Positions 52,272 to 61,480 of a DNA stretch of 64,000 bases are shown here, piece by piece. The notes under the pieces are model-generated. The model was not told the origin of the DNA and did no database searches. It was given only the letters and a program-made list of their open reading frames with translations. Source of the DNA: JAKIWV01 sp963773945 (GTDB taxonomy: Archaea; Thermoplasmatota; Thermoplasmata; Lutacidiplasmatales; UBA184); assembly GCA_963773945.1 (NCBI GenBank), contig CAVZDD010000004.1, positions 186,001 through 250,000 of the forward strand, given 5' to 3'. The position numbers and the translations under genes were made by a program. Position 1 is the first letter of the stretch; each line of letters opens with the position of its first letter.

Positions 52272-52982
52272 ATGGTCGACGATAAGAGTCGTCAGCTCAC
52301 GTTGTTCGTTCAGAGCAAGAAGGTCGTCACGAACTTCTACCGGCCCTCCGCCTCCCGGATGGCGGTCACACCGGAGATCGGCGACCAGACGACCTCCAAC
52401 GTCGGAGGCGACGAGGGGGCCGGTACCGCCGAGGAGGCGTTCTTCCTCTCGGACGACCAGGCCCACTGCCTCGCGATGGCCGAGGAGACGGCGGCACGAC
52501 GGGGGTACCAGATCCGGGTCGTCGACGTCGGAAAGGCCGGTATGGTCGTGAAGCTCGTGGCGGAGCACCTGCGCGGCGTGCAGCACTTCCCCGTCCTGAT
52601 CGGGCCCACGGGCCAGCGTCTCGAGGGCGTCTCGGCGTTCACCGAAGAGCGACTCTGCGACATGATGCCGACCGAGATGTTCCGGCTCCGCGCCTTCACC
52701 TACATCAAGGTCCGAGGCGGCGACCTGGACCGGATCAAGGACATGGTACTCACCTACCCCGAGGTCCGCGAGCTGCACCTGCTGACCGGGGATTGGGATG
52801 CGTTCCTCGTGTTGGAGTTTAGGGAGGCGAACACCCGGAAGCGGCAAGTCCTCGACTTCGTCACAGACAAGATCCGCGGCCTTCCCGAGGTCGTCGACAC
52901 CAGCACGCTCGTACCGGAGTACTCGGTCTCGAAGTTCCCGATGCAGCCGGCGAAGCCGGCCAAGCCGGCCCCGTCCGATTAG
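52272..52982 (+). CDS. RAM (Lrp/AsnC ligand-binding) domain fused to a thioredoxin-like domain
   Basis: 236 aa. The C-terminal half is a complete RAM domain (YIKVRGGDLDRIKDMVL, GDWDAFLVLEF, DTSTLVPEYSV). The N-terminal half has no helix-turn-helix; it reads like a thioredoxin/KaiB-type fold with a single cysteine (DDQAHCLAMAEE), VVDVGK and FPVLIGPTGQRLEG. It therefore cannot be an ordinary Lrp regulator. RAM domains bind amino acids and assemble octamers; a small-molecule or redox sensor is inferred. ATG 52272 follows the TATA box; the 15-nt gap to carB is convergent. Confidence 0.75.
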   Translation: MVDDKSRQLTLFVQSKKVVTNFYRPSASRMAVTPEIGDQTTSNVGGDEGAGTAEEAFFLSDDQAHCLAMAEETAARRGYQIRVVDVGKAGMVVKLVAEHLRGVQHFPVLIGPTGQRLEGVSAFTEERLCDMMPTEMFRLRAFTYIKVRGGDLDRIKDMVLTYPEVRELHLLTGDWDAFLVLEFREANTRKRQVLDFVTDKIRGLPEVVDTSTLVPEYSVSKFPMQPAKPAKPAPSD

Positions 52983-52997
52983 GGCCGAGCCGATTCC

Positions 52998-55900
52998 CTA
53001 GCCCCGCGGGCCCGGCGTCGTGATCGGCAGTTTCACGCCCAGACTCGCGGTCGGGGTGTCGACCGGAGGCGCGCCCCGGGGTCCGTACGCCGGGAGGACC
53101 GAGAGGGCGTGGTCCTTCATCCACGCGAGTCCCTCGACGTACGCTTGGAACACCTCGAGGCTGGTGAACAGCGGCACCGCGAGCTCGACGGCCCGGCGCC
53201 GAAGGACATACTCGTCCTCGAGCATCTGCTCGAGTTTCTCCTGGGAGAGCGAGAGCGGAACGTTGAGGACGATCGAGACCTGGTGGTTGGCCAGCGCCTC
53301 GAGGATGTTGGGGTGCCGGTCCGGTTCGCTCACCTTGTAGAGGATCTTCACATCGGAAAAGCCGGCCTGGGTCAGGTACGCGGCCGTGTCTTCCGTCGCG
53401 GCCAACCCGAAACCGAGCGCGGCCAGCCGCTCGACCGACGGAAGCATCTCGGCCTTCAGGACCGGCCCTCCGACGGACACGAACGCCCGCCCGCCGGCCC
53501 GGGGGGCCACCCAGCCCGCGGCGAACAGCCCCCGCATCAGGGCGTCCGGGAAGTTCGTGCCGAAGCAGGCGACTTCGCCGGTCGATTGCATTTCGACGCC
53601 GAGCAAGGGGTCCGCCCCTACCAACTGTAAGAACGAGAACTGCGGCACCTTCACGCCCCAGCGGTTCGGCGGCGGCGGGACCCACCCAGTCTGTTGGAGC
53701 TTCCCCCCGAGGAGCGCACGGGCCGCTTCTTCGATCAGAGGGAGGCCGGTGAACTTCGACAGGAACGGAAGCGACCGGCTGGCGCGCAGGTTGAGCTCGA
53801 TAATCTGGAACTGACCGTCCTTCACGAGGTACTGGATATTGAACGGGCCCCGGATTCGGAGCGACCGGGCGATCTGCTCAGCGGCGCGCACGAGCTCCTC
53901 TTGGACGGCGACCGGGGTGCGTCGTGGAGGGATCGAGAAGATGGCATCTCCCGAGTGGACCCCCGCCCGTTCGACATGCTCCAGGACCCCGGCGATGAGG
54001 ACGTGGTCCCCGTCGGCGATCGCATCCAACTCGAGCTCGTCGGCGCCTTGGACGAATTTCGTCACGACGACGGGGTGCTCGCGAGAGATCCGGAGTGCTT
54101 CGTCGAGGAATCGGGCGAGGTCGGGCCGTCCCCAAATGACGCGCATGGCCTGACCGCTGAGCACGAAGGAAGGGCGGACGAGTACAGGGTAGCCGACATC
54201 GTCGGCGAAGGCGGAGGCTTCCTCCAGCGTAGTGAACGCCTGCCAAGCGGGCTGCGGGATTCCCAGTCGTTCCAGCAGTCGGGCGAACTGCGAGCGATCC
54301 TCCGCGTTCTCGATCGCCTCCGGGGAGGTACCCAAGACCGGCAGACCGGCCCGTTTGAGGCCCGGCGTCAGATTCTGGGCCAGCTGGCTTCCCACACAGG
54401 TCACGACACCGCGGAAATTCTCCAGATCGAAAAGATCCTGAACGCGTTCGAGGGTGATCTCCTCGAAATAGAGCCGGTCCGATCGGTCGTAGTCGGTCGA
54501 GACGGTCTCCGGATTCGAGTTGAGGATCGTAACTGAAGGGATCCCGGCCGTTTTCAACCCGGCCACGAGGTTCGTGGTCGACCAGTCGAATTCGACGCTG
54601 GAACCGATGCGGTAGGGTCCAGCCCCGAGCACGAGCACGCTCCCCGGCGGGGAGGGAAGGACGTCGTCCGCATCCGCGCGGTACGTGACGTAGAGATAGT
54701 TGGTCCGGGCCGGCCATTCGCCCGCCAGCGTGTCGATCATGCGGACGCGCGGTCGGATACCGAGCTGGAGCCGGCGACTCCGCACCGCTGCCTCGGAGTG
54801 GTGGGTCGCTCGACCGATCGCCCGGTCGGAGAATCCCACTTCCTTCGCTCTCCGGAGCAGCGGGGCGGAGAGCGGATGTCCCCGGTGGCGTCGGAGGTCG
54901 GCACTCGCACGGACGATGCCCCGAAGTTCCTCGACAAACCACGGATCGATGGCCGATAGTCGGGAGATGTGATCGACGGTCGCGCCGGCCTGGAGCGCCT
55001 CCAGCACCCGGAAGAGGATCTCCGGGCCCGCCTGCCGAAGCTCCGGATCGATCTCGGGGAGCGGCCGGGCCGTGTCGGGAGGGACGAGATCGTCCGCCGG
55101 GTCGTTCATGCGGACGGCCTTCTGGAGCGCCTCGGGGAAGGACGCGCCTATCCCCATCACCTCGCCCACCGATTTCATCGAGGGACCGAGACGCCGGTCG
55201 GCCCGCGCAAACTTGTCGAGGTCCCAACGGGGCAGTTTCACCACGACGTAGTCGAGCGAAGGTTCGAAGCAGGCCGTCGTGACGCCGGTGACTCGGTTCT
55301 TGAGCTCGGGGAGGGTGTAGCCCAGTGCCAGCTTCGCCGCGACGTACGCGAGGGGATAGCCGGTGGCCTTGCTCGCGAGCGCGCTGGACCGGGACAGGCG
55401 GGCGTTGATCTCGATCGCGTAGTACTCCTCGCTCTTCGGGTCGAGCGCGAACTGAATGTTACACTCGCCCACGATGCCGACCTCCGTGGCGGCGCGCAGA
55501 GCCGCCTGGCGTAGGAGTTGGTACTCCGAGTCGTTGAGGGTCTGGGAGGGAGCGATGACGATGTTGTCGCCCGTGTGCACGCGCATGGCCAGCACGTTTT
55601 CCATGTTGCAGACCGTGAGCGTGTTCCCCTTGCGGTCGCGCACGATTTCGTACTCGATCTGCTTGAAATCCCCCACGTAACGTTCGAGGAGGATCTGGCC
55701 GACCGGGCTGAGCCGGAGCCCCCGCTCGGCTACCTGCCGCACCCCGGCGCGGTCCATCGCCACACCGCCGCCCTTGCCTCCCAGCGTGTACGCGACCCGG
55801 ATCATCACCGGGAATCCCAGCGTCTCGGCGGCGGCGACGGCCTCCTCGACCGAGTAGACGGCGCGGCTCGGGAGACAGGGTACCTTCGCGCGGCCCATTG

Positions 55901-56301
55901 CCGTGACAAAACGGGCCCGGTCCTCCGTGTCGCGGATTCCCTTGAGCGGTGTGCCCAGCACGCGGACGCCGGTCCGCCGGTACGCGCCCCGGTCGGCCAG
56001 CCGGATTCCACAGTCGAGCGCCGTCTGGCCTCCGAAACTGAGCATCATCCCGTCGGGCCGCTCGGCCTCGAGGATCGGCTCGACGAACTCCGGACGAATC
56101 GGTTGGAGGTAGACCGTGCCCAGTTTCGGAGGGTCCGTCTGAAGGGTCGCGATGTTGGGATTCACCACGATGGCGTAGATCTCCTCCTCTTCGAGGGCCC
56201 GGAGGCACTGGCTCCCCGAGTAATCGAACTCGCCGGCCTCGCCGATCTTAAGGGCCCCGGAGCCCAGTACCGATCACCTTCTCGAACCGGCGTCGACTCA
56301 T
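52998..56301 (-). CDS. carB: carbamoyl-phosphate synthase large subunit, one-base frameshift near N-terminus
   Basis: Starts at ATG 56301, overlapping carA stop (ATGA). The first ten residues (MSRRRFEKVI) are in one phase; an extra G at 56270-56271 shifts the rest, where VLGSGALKIGEAGEFDYSGS and VVNPNIATLQT are conserved CarB sequence. The remaining protein has both ATP-grasp halves, the allosteric domain, and about 1100 aa in total. CarB makes carbamoyl phosphate from ammonia, bicarbonate and ATP for pyrimidine and arginine synthesis. The conserved body being intact argues for a sequencing error. Confidence 0.9.
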
Positions 56302-57473
56302 CGGCCCCTCCGTCGGACCCGGTCCGCGAATCGATCGAAAACGAAGCCGGCCTCCTGGGGGCCGGGATGTCCCTCCGGATGCCCTTGGAGCGCCAGGATT
56401 CGGCCGGTGCGGTCTCGCAGTCCTTCGAGGGTCCCGTCATCCGGATTCGTGGCCCAGGGGAGCAGGCCGGTGCCTCGGAGCGAGGCGGGCTCCACGGCGT
56501 AGCCGTGGTTCTCGCTCATGATCATCGCGCGGCCGCCCGGGAAACAGACCGTCTTGTTCTGGCCCCGGTGGCCGTACTTCAGTTTGAACGTGCGTCCGCC
56601 GCGGCCGAGGGCCAGCAGCTGCGTGCCCAGGCAGATGCCGAGGACGGGCAGCGCCGACTGGGCGACCCGACCTACCTCGGCAATCGTCGCGGTAAGCCGC
56701 TCCGGGTCCCCGGGTCCATTCCCGACCACCAGACCTTCCACCCGACGCCCTTCCCATCGCTCCGGCACTGGAGCGTCGTGGGGAAGACGAAGAACGCTCA
56801 GCTCCCGACGAAGCAGTGCCCGCAGGATACTGACCTTCACTCCGCAATCCAGCACGGCCACGAGGGGAGCGTCGCGGTCTCCGTACAGTGCCGGACGCCG
56901 AACGGAAACTTGGGCCATGTAGTCCTCCTCCGCGTAGGCGGGGGCGCGGCGGATCCGTTCTGCCAGTTCATCATCCGACGGAGTGGAAGCACCGACGTGG
57001 AGAGCCCCGCGAATGACGCCCTGTGCGCGCAGGCGCTCGGTGAGACGACGCGTGTCCACGCCGGCGATGCCGGGGATCCCAGATTCCTGCAACCATTGTT
57101 CGACGGGGCGTCGGGATTGCCAGTGGCTCGGAGGGGTGAGACCTCGGACCACCATCCCCCGGATTTGGAGTTCGTTCGACTCGACGTACCGGGGCAGTCC
57201 CCAATCATCCCGGGCCGTGGTCGAGGGCACCCCGTAGTTCCCGATCAGCGGGTAGGTGAAGGTCAGGATCTGCCCACGGAACGAGGGGTCGGTTAGGGAT
57301 TCCGGATAGCCGACCATGCCGGTCGTGAATACGACCTCGCCGACGACCGAGGCCGATGCGCCGAAGCCTACGCCGTCGAAACGAGTCCCGTCTTCGAGAA
57401 ATAGCGTCCCCCGCCGGCGCGGCGATTTGGACGCCGACCTCGCGCGCGTGGTAGACCCAAAGTTGAACCACAA
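56298..57473 (-). CDS. carA: carbamoyl-phosphate synthase small subunit
   Basis: Complete glutamine amidotransferase: catalytic Cys in VLGICLGTQLLALG and His in ILALQGHPEGHPG with Glu nearby. N-terminal CarA domain begins RGTLFLEDGTRFDG. TTG 57473 is the only likely start; the first conserved strand begins about 20 residues later. It transfers ammonia to CarB. ATGA overlap with carB shows translational coupling. Confidence 0.9.
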   Translation of the reverse strand: MWFNFGSTTRARSASKSPRRRGTLFLEDGTRFDGVGFGASASVVGEVVFTTGMVGYPESLTDPSFRGQILTFTYPLIGNYGVPSTTARDDWGLPRYVESNELQIRGMVVRGLTPPSHWQSRRPVEQWLQESGIPGIAGVDTRRLTERLRAQGVIRGALHVGASTPSDDELAERIRRAPAYAEEDYMAQVSVRRPALYGDRDAPLVAVLDCGVKVSILRALLRRELSVLRLPHDAPVPERWEGRRVEGLVVGNGPGDPERLTATIAEVGRVAQSALPVLGICLGTQLLALGRGGRTFKLKYGHRGQNKTVCFPGGRAMIMSENHGYAVEPASLRGTGLLPWATNPDDGTLEGLRDRTGRILALQGHPEGHPGPQEAGFVFDRFADRVRRRGR

Positions 57474-57482
57474 AGGTGGCCG

Positions 57483-57490
57483 TGATAAGT
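57483..57490 (-). promoter_or_regulatory. TATA-like box for carAB
   Basis: Minus strand ACTTATCA, only 10-20 nt before TTG 57473, so either the start or this box is misassigned; a start further downstream in the frame is not available. Confidence 0.3.
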
Positions 57491-57613
57491 TTTGCTGAGT
57501 CGAGATCGAAATTTGCTCCGTGCCACGCTGCGACGGCCCACCCGTGGGGCCCGCTAGTAGTTGCCGCGGCGACCCTTGCCCGTCAAATCCCCGCCAGGCT
57601 GTGGAGCGGCTAG

Positions 57614-58609
57614 ATGCCCGGCTTTCCTCGTCTGCAGGAGTCATACGACATCGTCATCGTCGGGGGGGGACACGCAGGACTTCAGGCCGGCCTGAAGGCG
57701 GCGCTGCTCCACCTCACGGCGGTCGTGATCGACCGGGGACCGAAGTACAGTCGGTCGTACTACTCGCCGCGCATGGACAATATACCGGGATTTCCGGAGG
57801 GTATCTCGGGGCACACGCTCCTCGACCGGCAGATCACCGCATTGCGGCAGCACGAGGACCGCGTCACCTACGTGACGCCCGCGCACGCCACGGCGGCTCG
57901 GAAAGTCGACTCGGGGTACGAAGTCGACTTCGACTGGCTGAAACAGCCCCGGAAGGTCCGGGGAAAGGCACTGATCCTCGCGCCGGGGGTAGTCGACCGC
58001 ATACCTGTCGTCGAGGGGAAGCTCGAGCCGATCTTTCCCTGGGCCAACCAGGGGCTGGTCTACTTCTGCGAATTCTGCGACGGGCACGAGCTGCCCGGCA
58101 AGACCGTTGCGGTCTTGGGCTCGACCCGATACGCGGCGGACCTCGCGCTGGAGTTGCGGCACTTCCGACCCGCTTCCCTCGAGATCCTGACCCATGGGGA
58201 ACCGTTCCTCGGAGGACTGCCTCTTCCCGAGCGGACGGAACTCGAGGGTCAGCTCCGAGTCGCGGGGATTTCCTGGTCCGAAGGCGTGATGGTCGGATTT
58301 GACGGGATCCGCGAAAAGCGCTTCACGGTCAAGTTCGCGGATGGCTCGACGCGAACCTTCGACCGTGGATTTTCGGGCCTCGGCTGGTTCGACATGCACG
58401 GCCACCTTCCGCAGGCGCTCGGGGCGGCATTCGACGCCGAGGGGTACGTTCAGACCGACGAGGATTGCCGGGTGCGCTCGAAAGAGGACGGTCGGCCGAT
58501 CCCGGGGCTCTACTGTGTCGGCGACCTTCGGTCCGGCTGGAACCAGATTCCCGAGGCCTGGGCCACCGCCGAGCGCGCGGTGATTGACGTGTTCGCGCAG
58601 TCCGTCTAG
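57614..58609 (+). CDS. thioredoxin-reductase-like FAD/NAD(P)H oxidoreductase
   Basis: 331 aa. FAD Rossmann motif IVIVGGGHAGLQAG, then the redox CxxC in FCEFCDGHELPGK (canonical CATCDG in TrxR), and a C-terminal FAD segment PGLYCVGDLRSGWNQ. The NAD(P)H-binding GxGxxA is reduced to LGSTRYAADLAL. It probably transfers electrons from NAD(P)H to a thiol partner. It is divergent from carA and convergent with a HAD gene. Confidence 0.85.
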   Translation: MPGFPRLQESYDIVIVGGGHAGLQAGLKAALLHLTAVVIDRGPKYSRSYYSPRMDNIPGFPEGISGHTLLDRQITALRQHEDRVTYVTPAHATAARKVDSGYEVDFDWLKQPRKVRGKALILAPGVVDRIPVVEGKLEPIFPWANQGLVYFCEFCDGHELPGKTVAVLGSTRYAADLALELRHFRPASLEILTHGEPFLGGLPLPERTELEGQLRVAGISWSEGVMVGFDGIREKRFTVKFADGSTRTFDRGFSGLGWFDMHGHLPQALGAAFDAEGYVQTDEDCRVRSKEDGRPIPGLYCVGDLRSGWNQIPEAWATAERAVIDVFAQSV

Positions 58610-58638
58610 CGCGAATCGGGTGGGCGGACGAGCCCAGG

Positions 58639-59388
58639 TTACGCGGGGGCTCGGGCCGGGGGTGGGGCCACCTTGACGCCGAAGAAGCTCGCGAGTTCCG
58701 TGAGGTCGCGTGCCACGGCCGTCGCGCCGCCGGCCTTGAACTTGTCGAGCTCGACGAAGAGGGGATCCTTCGGGGGTAGGAGCACCCCGTAGAACTTGAC
58801 CCGCGCCCCCACGGCGCATTCGCAATCGAGAAGCTGATCGCCGACGAGAACGGCGCGCTCCGGCGGGATCCCCATCGTCTTGAGGAGCAGGCGCAATGCC
58901 TCGGGAGAGGGTTTGACCGGGCCGGGAGAGCTGCGGCTCCGGAGGAACGGAAAGTACGGGGCCAGTTCGGTCTTGAACAGCGCCGAGCGGGCGAAATGGT
59001 CGGAGCTCCGAGTCAGCAAGCCGAGTCGGAAGCCCTGCTCCGTGAGGGCCTTCAGGACCGGACCGGCGTTCAGCGCCGGCTTGGTGCGGGGGAGCGCCTC
59101 CATTTCGATGGTATCGATCATCTCGTTGACCTCCGCCTCGAATCGGAAGACCTGCCCCTCCGGTAGGCTCCCGGCTTCGAGGATGGCGAGTGCATCTCGT
59201 ATCAGCCTCGGAACGGTCTCGGTGATCGAGAGCCGACCCGGGGGCACCCCATACTTCTCCGCCAACCGTACGACGGTCTTGCGGAGCTTCGGGAAGTCGT
59301 GCTGACTGTCGACGAGCGTTCCGTCGAGGTCGAAGACGATACCGAATGCGGGTTCGGTGAACATCGGGGGTCGGATGGAAGCGGCCAT
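58639..59388 (-). CDS. HAD-superfamily phosphatase (phosphoglycolate phosphatase-like)
   Basis: 249 aa. HAD motif I IVFDLDGTLVDSQHD, motif II GLLTRSSDHFA, motif III Lys in VKPSPEALRL, motif IV VLVGDQLLDCECAV. The alpha-helical cap between motifs I and II is of the PGP type. A TATA-like GGATACTT at about 59391-59398 favours ATG 59364 (MFTEPAFGIVFDLDG) over 59388. Substrate unknown. Confidence 0.82.
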   Translation of the reverse strand: MAASIRPPMFTEPAFGIVFDLDGTLVDSQHDFPKLRKTVVRLAEKYGVPPGRLSITETVPRLIRDALAILEAGSLPEGQVFRFEAEVNEMIDTIEMEALPRTKPALNAGPVLKALTEQGFRLGLLTRSSDHFARSALFKTELAPYFPFLRSRSSPGPVKPSPEALRLLLKTMGIPPERAVLVGDQLLDCECAVGARVKFYGVLLPPKDPLFVELDKFKAGGATAVARDLTELASFFGVKVAPPPARAPA

Positions 59389-59503
59389 GGAAGTATCCCT
59401 TCGACCGAGACCGGACGGAACTCGACCTAAGGGTTTGGGTCCATCCGAACGGGGGGCGTTATAGGGCGTCGAGGATGGCCGCCGGAGGCGGAGTAGCCCC
59501 TCG

Positions 59504-60004
59504 ATGGAGATCGTGATCGTTCGTCACGGACCGGCCGCCGACCGCGACCCGTCCCGCTGGCCGGACGATCAGCGACGCCCGTTGACTCCCGACGGAATGC
59601 GTTCCACCCGTCGAGCCGCCAAGGGCCTTGCATCGCTGCGGCCCACCGTCGACAAGGTGATCACGAGCCCGGCCACACGTGCCTACGCGACGGCGGAGAT
59701 TTTCCGAAAGGTGCTCGACGTCGAAGCCGAGTTGGAGACCTGGGAAGAGCTCGAGCCCGACGGAGCGCCGGGTCCGATTCTCGAGCGGCTACAGCGGCTC
59801 TCGCGGAAGCGGGGGATTTTGGTAGTCGGTCACGAACCCACGTTGGGGGAGCTGCTGGGGCTCTCCGTCACGGGCGAATCGGTGGCAATCGCCCGGTTCT
59901 CCAAGGCCGGCGCGGCCCAGATCACATTCCCGGAAGAGCCGCGGCCGGGCGCCGCCGAGATCGGCTGGGTGTTGACCCGGAAGCAGCTCGAACGGCTGGG
60001 TTAG
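59504..60004 (+). CDS. SixA-like phosphohistidine phosphatase
   Basis: 166 aa, histidine phosphatase superfamily. Catalytic RHG motif: IVIVRHGPAADRDPSRWPDD, conserved Arg in TSPATRAYATAEI, and second His in VVGHEPTLGELLGL. SixA proteins often neighbour CHAD and Ppx genes. Its end overlaps (4 nt) the end of the opposite kinase gene. Likely acts on phospho-histidine or phosphate esters. Confidence 0.87.
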   Translation: MEIVIVRHGPAADRDPSRWPDDQRRPLTPDGMRSTRRAAKGLASLRPTVDKVITSPATRAYATAEIFRKVLDVEAELETWEELEPDGAPGPILERLQRLSRKRGILVVGHEPTLGELLGLSVTGESVAIARFSKAGAAQITFPEEPRPGAAEIGWVLTRKQLERLG

Positions 60005-60777
60005 GCGTCCTCGTCGGCCACCGGACCCAGACCAGAGACCTCGGGTTCCGACGTGAGACGCGGGGCGGTCTCTCCCCCGATCTCGACCCGGATCCGTTTG
60101 CCGAACAGCGCCGCCACGAGCGCCTTCACGTCGCGATGGACCTGGAACGGGGTCCGGTTGGCATCAACCCGCTGGAAGCCGTAGGTCCGCGCCATCCAGT
60201 CGAACTCCTTCTTCAGCAGCGCCTGATACGAGAAGAAACTCTCGAATCGGTCCCGCGAGAGCGAGAGGTCCATCCCGCTCTCCCAGTAATCGAGCGAACC
60301 GTACTTGGCGATCGCACGGTGGAGCAGGATGTCGGTCCGCGCGTCAAGGAAGACGATGAGGTCGGGTTCGAACGCGAACGAGTACAGCTGCTGGGCGTAC
60401 TCGCGGGTCGCCCCCCGAACGATCGCCCGGGCCATGAGGGTGTACGTGTATCGGTCGGCGAGGACCGTGCTCCCGGCGGCGAGCGCCGGCAGGATCTTGT
60501 TCTCGAGTTGGTCGGCGAAGTCCCCGGCGTAGAACAGCGCCATAGTGGTGGCGCCGAGGGTGTGCCCACGCTTGGCGCGGTCGATTGGCTTGCTCACGAG
60601 GGTCGACCGGCGAAGACCGGTATCGACCACCGGATGCCCCTGGATCTCGAGCCACTCGCGCAGCATCTCGACCTCGGTGGTCCGGCCGGAGCCGTCCGCC
60701 CCCTCGACCACGATCAAGTGGCCGGGCAGCTCCTTCTTCGGGAGGTTCGGGAGCCGGGTGCCGTACGTCCTAACCAT
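60001..60777 (-). CDS. thymidylate-kinase-like P-loop protein with Walker A Arg
   Basis: 258 aa. P-loop region VVEGADGSGRTTEVEMLREW, where the invariant Lys of GxxGxGK is Arg. DR motif LADRYTYTLMARA and LID-like R segment are retained. It is a paralogue of the adjacent upstream kinase and overlaps it by 8 nt. The substitution should weaken phosphate binding, so it may be regulatory or a subunit. Family dTMP kinase; substrate may not be dTMP. Confidence 0.78.
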   Translation of the reverse strand: MVRTYGTRLPNLPKKELPGHLIVVEGADGSGRTTEVEMLREWLEIQGHPVVDTGLRRSTLVSKPIDRAKRGHTLGATTMALFYAGDFADQLENKILPALAAGSTVLADRYTYTLMARAIVRGATREYAQQLYSFAFEPDLIVFLDARTDILLHRAIAKYGSLDYWESGMDLSLSRDRFESFFSYQALLKKEFDWMARTYGFQRVDANRTPFQVHRDVKALVAALFGKRIRVEIGGETAPRLTSEPEVSGLGPVADEDA

Positions 60778-61480
60778 GGACCAGCGTCTCCATCTTGGGG
60801 AAGCCGGTGAGGAGCGGCTTGACTTCGCTCCGGACGCGCGTCAGGACCTGTTCCACCGGTTTCGCCGCGTCGATCGGCACGAGGTGGTCCGTCGTGACGA
60901 GCTTCTCGTATCCGCGTCGTAATGCGGACTGGAATCGTTGGTAACTTTCCACCAGGTCATCGGAAAGGTGGAGGTCCATCCCGGCCTCATAGTACGAGAT
61001 CGGCTCCCGGGAGGCCAACTTGCGGTCGAGGGAGATCTGCACCGGCACGCGGAAGTAGAGCACCTTGTCGGGGATCGGAGCGAAGGAGTACATGTTCCGG
61101 ACCCAGTCGGGGTCGCAGCCGCGCGCCGAGTCGCGGACGAAGGCCGTGTAGGCGTACCGGTCACACACCACGAAGTATCCCGCCCGTAGCGGGGGCAGGA
61201 TCTGCCGCTCGAGTCGATCGGCGAAATCCGTGGCGTGGAGCAGCGCGAAGGTTGTCGGGGTCAGCAGGCCCTTCTTCTTGCCCCGGCGGATGACGTCGGA
61301 GACCAACTCGGACGAGTTCCATTCTGTGAAAAAGACCCGATAGCCGCGGGACTGGAGCCACTTGACCAGGAGGCGTGCTTGAGTCGATTTCCCGCTCCCA
61401 TCCAAGCCCTCCACGACCAACAAGCGTCCGCGCGCCCCGAGCGTCCCTTGCGCAGGGGGGGCGGCGCCGAGGTCAGTCAT
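60770..61480 (-). CDS. thymidylate-kinase-like protein
   Basis: 236 aa. Complete P-loop VVEGLDGSGKSTQARLLVKW, DR motif VCDRYAYTAFVRD, and LID region. Similar to bacterial/archaeal Tmk, but with a longer C-terminus and tandem duplication with the next gene (8-nt overlap). Its first bases overlap the Ppx gene by 8 nt, so Ppx and the two kinases are tightly coupled. dTMP kinase is the direct family reading; the setting with Ppx, CHAD and SixA suggests a phosphate-transfer role. Confidence 0.78.
   Translation of the reverse strand: MTDLGAAPPAQGTLGARGRLLVVEGLDGSGKSTQARLLVKWLQSRGYRVFFTEWNSSELVSDVIRRGKKKGLLTPTTFALLHATDFADRLERQILPPLRAGYFVVCDRYAYTAFVRDSARGCDPDWVRNMYSFAPIPDKVLYFRVPVQISLDRKLASREPISYYEAGMDLHLSDDLVESYQRFQSALRRGYEKLVTTDHLVPIDAAKPVEQVLTRVRSEVKPLLTGFPKMETLVHG

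Noticed and set aside
56265..56275. Programmed ribosomal frameshift in carB
   Set aside because: No slippery heptamer or downstream stem typical of programmed sites; four other similar indels point to error.
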